A stretch of 9,325 nucleotides of DNA, from the NCBI GenBank assembly GCA_052034865.1, contig JBPOIC010000017.1:1-9325 (forward strand). Direction: 5' to 3'. The position numbers and the translations under genes are program-made. Every line of letters starts with the position of its first letter. The first letter of the stretch is position 1. The stretch comes from JBPOIC01 sp052034865. Lineage in GTDB: Bacteria; UBA10199; JADFYH01. A model generated the notes under the pieces. The model saw nothing but the letters and a program-made list of their open reading frames with translations, searched no databases and was not told the origin of the DNA. Shown here in pieces: positions 5,413 to 9,325 of this stretch.

Positions 5413-8400
5413 CTATTCAACCGCTACTTTTTTGGGGGGCTTTTTTGTCTGAGAGGGAGGCATTGTTTTTACGATTTTCTTTTTGGGTAAGGAAGGAGGT
5501 TTTGTGTCTGTCTGGGACTTGGGAGGAGGATTTTTTGTCTCTGAGGTTTTTGATTTTTTGGTTTTTGGAGTGGAAAATTTTTTATCGGTTCCTGGAAGAC
5601 GTTTTCCGGATTTTTTGGGGGCAGGTATTTTTTCAATCTCGACGGGTTTGATTTCATCTGCAGATGGCAGAGGCGTTTGCTCTGAGACGACAGGAGTGAT
5701 CAAATCCTGAACCGCCTGGACCGGTGTGACAGGCAATACTTCCATTTCGATGGCAAGAAACGAGGTCGAAGGAGGTGGAATCTCCACGCTTTCTTCCAGA
5801 AAGATAGGCTCCTTCTCTTCCTTTAAAAAACCTTCTGCCTGGAGGGCAGGGACCGGAAGAGGCGACTGATCTTGTAATTTTTGAAAATCGATTTCCTGGG
5901 GTTGAAGAGTGGAGCTAAAACGCGTGGTGGCTTTAAGATTGACCAGAGGAGAGCCGGGTTTGGGATCGTAGCGTTTCCCAAAACCTTCCGAGCTTGCAGG
6001 TTGCCTGCGCAAATCGAGGGTGCAGGGAAAAAGAGCGTTATCCCCTTCAGGGTTTACGATGATTTCTCCAGGGGTGTGGCCCCAGGGGATAAAGCGCTCT
6101 TCGCGCCTTGAGGCCGCTTCACGGTTATTCACCGGAAAAAGATCGTAGCTGCGACCGCCTGGGTGAGAAACGTGATAGCGGCATCCGCCGAGTGAAATTC
6201 CTGTCCAGGAATCCACGATATCGAACACCAGCGGAGAATCGACGGGAAGGGTTGGGTGTAAGGCGGAGGCCAGTCCCCACGCGCGAAAACGCACGCCCGC
6301 GACTTTTTCATCGAGCACACCCGTCGATTTTAAAGGAAGGGGGCGTCCATTGCAGGTAACCCAGTAGCGCGGATGGGAAACTCCTTTCAGCCGAACTTCC
6401 AGTCTTTCGACCGAAGAGTCCACATATCGCGAGGTCCCAAGACTGGTCATTTCTTCTCCCAGCACATGCCAGGGCTCTAAGGCCTGGCGTAATTCGAGGG
6501 TCATTTCACGGACATTGACTTCTCCAATCAAAGGAAAGCGCAGCTCGAAAAAAGGAGCAAACCATTCCATTTCGAAAGGATAACCAGCGTCTTTCAGATC
6601 CTGCAGGACGTCTGCAAAATCCCGGCTGATGAAATGCGGAAGCATGAACCGGTCATGCAAATGATTTCCCCAGTGGATGAGTGGGCGCGTGTAGGGTTTC
6701 TTTAAAAAGGCAGCTACCAAAGTACGCACAAGAAGCGTTTGCGCCAGATACATTTGAGGATGAGGAGGCATTTCAAAACAGCGCAGCTCTAAAAGCCCCA
6801 AACGTCCATCGGGTCCATCGGGCGAATAGAGCTTGTCGATGCAAAACTCAGTGCGATGGGTATTGCCGGTCGAATCGATCAGCACATTCCGGAAGAGTCG
6901 GTCGACGGTCCAGGGAAAAGGATGCTGAATCTGATCGAGCTGTTCTAGGGCAATTGCCGCTTCATAGAGGGTGTCATCACGGGCCTCATCGATACGGGGC
7001 GCCTGGCTGGTGGGCCCAATGAAAAGCGATGAGAAAAGATAGGAAAGACTCGGATGATTCTGCCAGAAGCGTAGCAGACTTCCCAAAAGATCAGGGCGGG
7101 TAAGAAGCGGGCTTTGCTGCGGGGTTGGGCCACCGAGGGTGATGTGATTTCCTCCGCCCGTGCCGGATTCACGTCCATCGATCAAAAACTTTTCGGCCGT
7201 CAGCCCGACCTGGCGGGCTTCTTCATAAAGAATTTCGGTTTTCTCAACAATCTCTCGCCACGAAGACGAAGGGTGAATATTGACCTCAATGACTCCAGGG
7301 TCGGGAGTGATCTTAAAGGATTTCAGCCTCGAATCGCATGGAGGAGGATAGCCTTCCAGGATGACAGGAATCTTGAGTACCATCGCGGTTTGCTCGATCG
7401 AGGCAATAAGATCCAGCCATGCCTCCAGGCTTTGAATGGGCGGCAGAAAAATATGAAGATGCCCATTGCGAGGCTCCACACAAAGAGCCGTGCGAATCAC
7501 TGCATTTTGGCTGTGGAAAATTTCTGGCGAGATGAAAGAGGGAAATGAATCCGAAAGTCCTAGGGGTCGGCGCTGTCTTGTGATCTGTTGATAATCGGGA
7601 AGATTCGCGCGTGAGGAAAAAGGATCGCGCGGAAATTCCTGAGATTGTTTTTGAGGATGTTCCCAGAACAGTGAATCGAGGGGGAGACGAAATCCCATGG
7701 GAGAGTTGCCAGGAATCAAAAAGAGAGTTTGATCCCTAAAAAACCAAGGTCCGGATTGCCAGGTGTTTTCTTCAGGTAAAGAGGAGGGATTCCACAGGCT
7801 TCGCAAGGGAAGGACATAACCCACCACACTCTTTAAGCCTTGAGTAAAAATCTTTTGAAGGAGTTTTCTTTCGTCAGGAGAATCCAGATCAAAACGGAGC
7901 GGATCCAGATTTACAGGCAGATTGCGCTCGCTGATCAAGGCCTGCCAGATATCTTCGTAGGCTGGAGTGATAAACTGCGGACTCACACGTAAGACACTGG
8001 AAAGCTCGCGTATAAAAAGACTGGCTTGTTCAGAGGTGTAGTGTTCTGCCGGAGTTTCACGATCCAGAAGGGAAACGTCTTCCCAAACCGGTTTTCCATC
8101 AGCCCGCCAATAACAGCCCAAAGCCCAGCGGGGGAGAGGCTCACCCCCGTACCATTTGCCTTGGCCGTAATGTAGGACTCCGCCTGGAGCAAAGCGCGTG
8201 CGCAAACGTCGTATCAATTTATCAGACAGAGTTTTTTTCAAAGGACCGGAGGCCGTCGTGTGCCACTCCTCTCCTTGCCGGTCTTCCTCCGACACAAACG
8301 TCGGCTCACCACCCATCGTGAGCGGGACCTGCATCTGATTCAGATCGTCATCTACCTGATCTCCCAGCTTCAAAATTCCTTTCCACTGGGTTTCTGTATA

Positions 8401-9325
8401 AGGTCGCGTAGCGCGCGGGCTTTCCTCAATGCGCCTGAGTTTCATCTCAAACTCAAACTCCACCTCGCACTCATCCACTAAACCTTCCAGCGGTGCGGCC
8501 TCGGGAGGTGAAGCCACGCAGGCGAGCGGAATATGACCTTCTCCAGTTAAAAGGCCCGAAGTTGGATCTAGCCCAATCCAGCCCGCCCCGGGCAGATACA
8601 CCTCGGCCCATGCGTGCAAATCCAGAAAATCGCTCGTTGGGCCTTCAGCACCTTGAACAGGTTTTTGATCGGGTTTGAGCTGGATGAGATAGCCCGAGAC
8701 AAAACGGGTGGCGAAGCCCAGGTGTCGCAAGGTCTGAAGGAGAAGCCAGGTCATGTCTCGGCAAGAGCCGGATTTTAAGGTAAGGGTTTCGTTGCAGTTT
8801 TGAACTCCCGGCTCGAGACGGATTTTGTATTCCAAAGATTGATGGACGATCTGGTTGAGGTGGACCAATTCATCGATCAGTCGAACAGGATTGGTAGAAA
8901 AAGTCTGTGCCGATAAAAGATTTCGACGGACGTTTTGTATCCATTGCTCAAAAGGGCCCTTGAGCGCTGTTTTTTCAAAGTAAAGAGCGAGCTGCCTTGT
9001 TAGGGCCGAAGAATAGGTGATGGGAAAATACGCGGCTTTTTCTTCGAGGAAAAAATCGAAGGGATTGGTGGGCGTCATGTCAGCAATCAGATCGACTTCG
9101 ATACAAAGCTCGCGGGTTGAATCCGGCAGATTGAGTTGGGCGATGTGATTGCCGTAAGGATCTTGGATCCAGTTAATGAAATGATTCTCCGGTAAAATCT
9201 TCAGGCTGTAGCTTAAGATGGGAGTTTTATTGTGGACCGTGGGTTTTAGCCGAACGGTCTGTGTGGAGAGACGCACGGGGCGGTCATAAAGGTAACGGGT
9301 TTTATGATGAAGGGAAACATTGAGT
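5413..9325 (-). CDS. Transglutaminase + DUF2126 protein (COG4196 type), 5' end beyond window, with Lys/Pro-rich C-terminal tail
   Basis: The stop is TAG at 5415-5413 and the frame is open to the right edge, giving 1303 visible residues. A GTG at 9276 looks like a start, but 16 more in-frame codons upstream read LNVSLHHKTRYLYDRP, the normal beginning of the transglutaminase N-terminal domain, so the real start is just outside. Numbering from the 9276 codon: the N-terminal beta domain runs to about 75. The transglutaminase core is about 150-245, with Cys172 (GSCRDMTW), His221 (LHAWAEVYLP) and Asp237 (GLDPTSG). DUF2126 spans about 305-1092, with MGGEPTFVS (321-329), GQGKWYGGEPLPRWALGCYW (371-390), GTGGGNHITLGG (705-716), FCIDKLYSPDGPDG (811-824), LELRCFEMPPHP (829-840) and ELRQALEPWHVLGEE (928-942). 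DUF2126 was predicted to be a glutamine-synthetase-like ligase. About 195 extra residues follow, ending in a basic tail. It is probably the first gene of the cluster; Rv2566 is a relative, from memory. Confidence 0.94.
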   Translation of the reverse strand, partial: LNVSLHHKTRYLYDRPVRLSTQTVRLKPTVHNKTPILSYSLKILPENHFINWIQDPYGNHIAQLNLPDSTRELCIEVDLIADMTPTNPFDFFLEEKAAYFPITYSSALTRQLALYFEKTALKGPFEQWIQNVRRNLLSAQTFSTNPVRLIDELVHLNQIVHQSLEYKIRLEPGVQNCNETLTLKSGSCRDMTWLLLQTLRHLGFATRFVSGYLIQLKPDQKPVQGAEGPTSDFLDLHAWAEVYLPGAGWIGLDPTSGLLTGEGHIPLACVASPPEAAPLEGLVDECEVEFEFEMKLRRIEESPRATRPYTETQWKGILKLGDQVDDDLNQMQVPLTMGGEPTFVSEEDRQGEEWHTTASGPLKKTLSDKLIRRLRTRFAPGGVLHYGQGKWYGGEPLPRWALGCYWRADGKPVWEDVSLLDRETPAEHYTSEQASLFIRELSSVLRVSPQFITPAYEDIWQALISERNLPVNLDPLRFDLDSPDERKLLQKIFTQGLKSVVGYVLPLRSLWNPSSLPEENTWQSGPWFFRDQTLFLIPGNSPMGFRLPLDSLFWEHPQKQSQEFPRDPFSSRANLPDYQQITRQRRPLGLSDSFPSFISPEIFHSQNAVIRTALCVEPRNGHLHIFLPPIQSLEAWLDLIASIEQTAMVLKIPVILEGYPPPCDSRLKSFKITPDPGVIEVNIHPSSSWREIVEKTEILYEEARQVGLTAEKFLIDGRESGTGGGNHITLGGPTPQQSPLLTRPDLLGSLLRFWQNHPSLSYLFSSLFIGPTSQAPRIDEARDDTLYEAAIALEQLDQIQHPFPWTVDRLFRNVLIDSTGNTHRTEFCIDKLYSPDGPDGRLGLLELRCFEMPPHPQMYLAQTLLVRTLVAAFLKKPYTRPLIHWGNHLHDRFMLPHFISRDFADVLQDLKDAGYPFEMEWFAPFFELRFPLIGEVNVREMTLELRQALEPWHVLGEEMTSLGTSRYVDSSVERLEVRLKGVSHPRYWVTCNGRPLPLKSTGVLDEKVAGVRFRAWGLASALHPTLPVDSPLVFDIVDSWTGISLGGCRYHVSHPGGRSYDLFPVNNREAASRREERFIPWGHTPGEIIVNPEGDNALFPCTLDLRRQPASSEGFGKRYDPKPGSPLVNLKATTRFSSTLQPQEIDFQKLQDQSPLPVPALQAEGFLKEEKEPIFLEESVEIPPPSTSFLAIEMEVLPVTPVQAVQDLITPVVSEQTPLPSADEIKPVEIEKIPAPKKSGKRLPGTDKKFSTPKTKKSKTSETKNPPPKSQTDTKPPSLPKKKIVKTMPPSQTKKPPKKVAVE

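Noticed and set aside
5160..5651. Plus-strand 163-codon ORF across the gap and the Lys-rich tail
   Set aside because: Its start lies in the inverted-arm element (the PPYKGG and LLWRGARQGG strings come from the repeat), and the rest is antisense to the low-complexity tail.
5469..5657. Minus-strand 62-codon ORF rich in Lys and Pro
   Set aside because: It is an out-of-frame reading of the same A/C-rich tail of the DUF2126 gene.
1..9325. CRISPR arrays, tRNA or rRNA genes
   Set aside because: I found no regularly spaced repeats, no tRNA cloverleaf sequence and no rRNA signature; nearly all of the window is protein coding.

Overview
The window holds one complete housekeeping gene (hisG), the N-terminal part of a divergent membrane-protein gene, and three large minus-strand genes that together form a transglutaminase / circularly permuted ATP-grasp / DUF2126 cluster. 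Base composition looks balanced (roughly half G+C by eye) and coding density is high with short gaps, so this is bacterial chromosome. HisG is the long, ACT-regulated type. Its wording resembles, from memory, HisG of PVC-group and candidate-phylum Gram-negative bacteria, but I cannot place the organism firmly.

Layout: 1-408 (minus) is the first 136 residues of a multi-pass membrane protein, possibly a CPBP-type intramembrane protease, running off the left edge. 409-536 is a divergent spacer. 537-1412 (plus) is hisG. 1413-1637 is a convergent spacer that carries a decayed repeat. 1638-2543, 2540-5107 and 5413-9325 (all minus) are, in reverse order of transcription, a stand-alone transglutaminase-like protein, a fusion of a circularly permuted ATP-grasp domain with an alpha-E helical domain, and a very large transglutaminase + DUF2126 protein whose true start lies just beyond the right edge. 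The last two genes to be transcribed overlap by ATGA. The gap 5108-5412 contains a small element with inverted, hairpin-forming ends.

How the genes fit together: the same gene set (as I recall, mycobacterial Rv2566, Rv2567 and Rv2569c are relatives) was predicted by comparative genomics (Iyer, Aravind and colleagues, 2009) to be a widespread but biochemically obscure amide-ligase / peptide-tagging system. In that prediction the ATP-grasp and the glutamine-synthetase-like DUF2126 domains form amide bonds, and the papain-fold transglutaminase-like domains transfer or cleave them. Both transglutaminase domains here keep a Cys-His-Asp triad. The NTN-hydrolase peptidase often linked to this system is not in the window.

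The most distinctive local points are a roughly 195-residue C-terminal extension on the DUF2126 protein that ends in a Lys/Pro-rich tail, departures from the usual ATP-grasp signature, the ATP-grasp/alpha-E fusion, and a pair of diverged direct repeats that bracket the two downstream genes.
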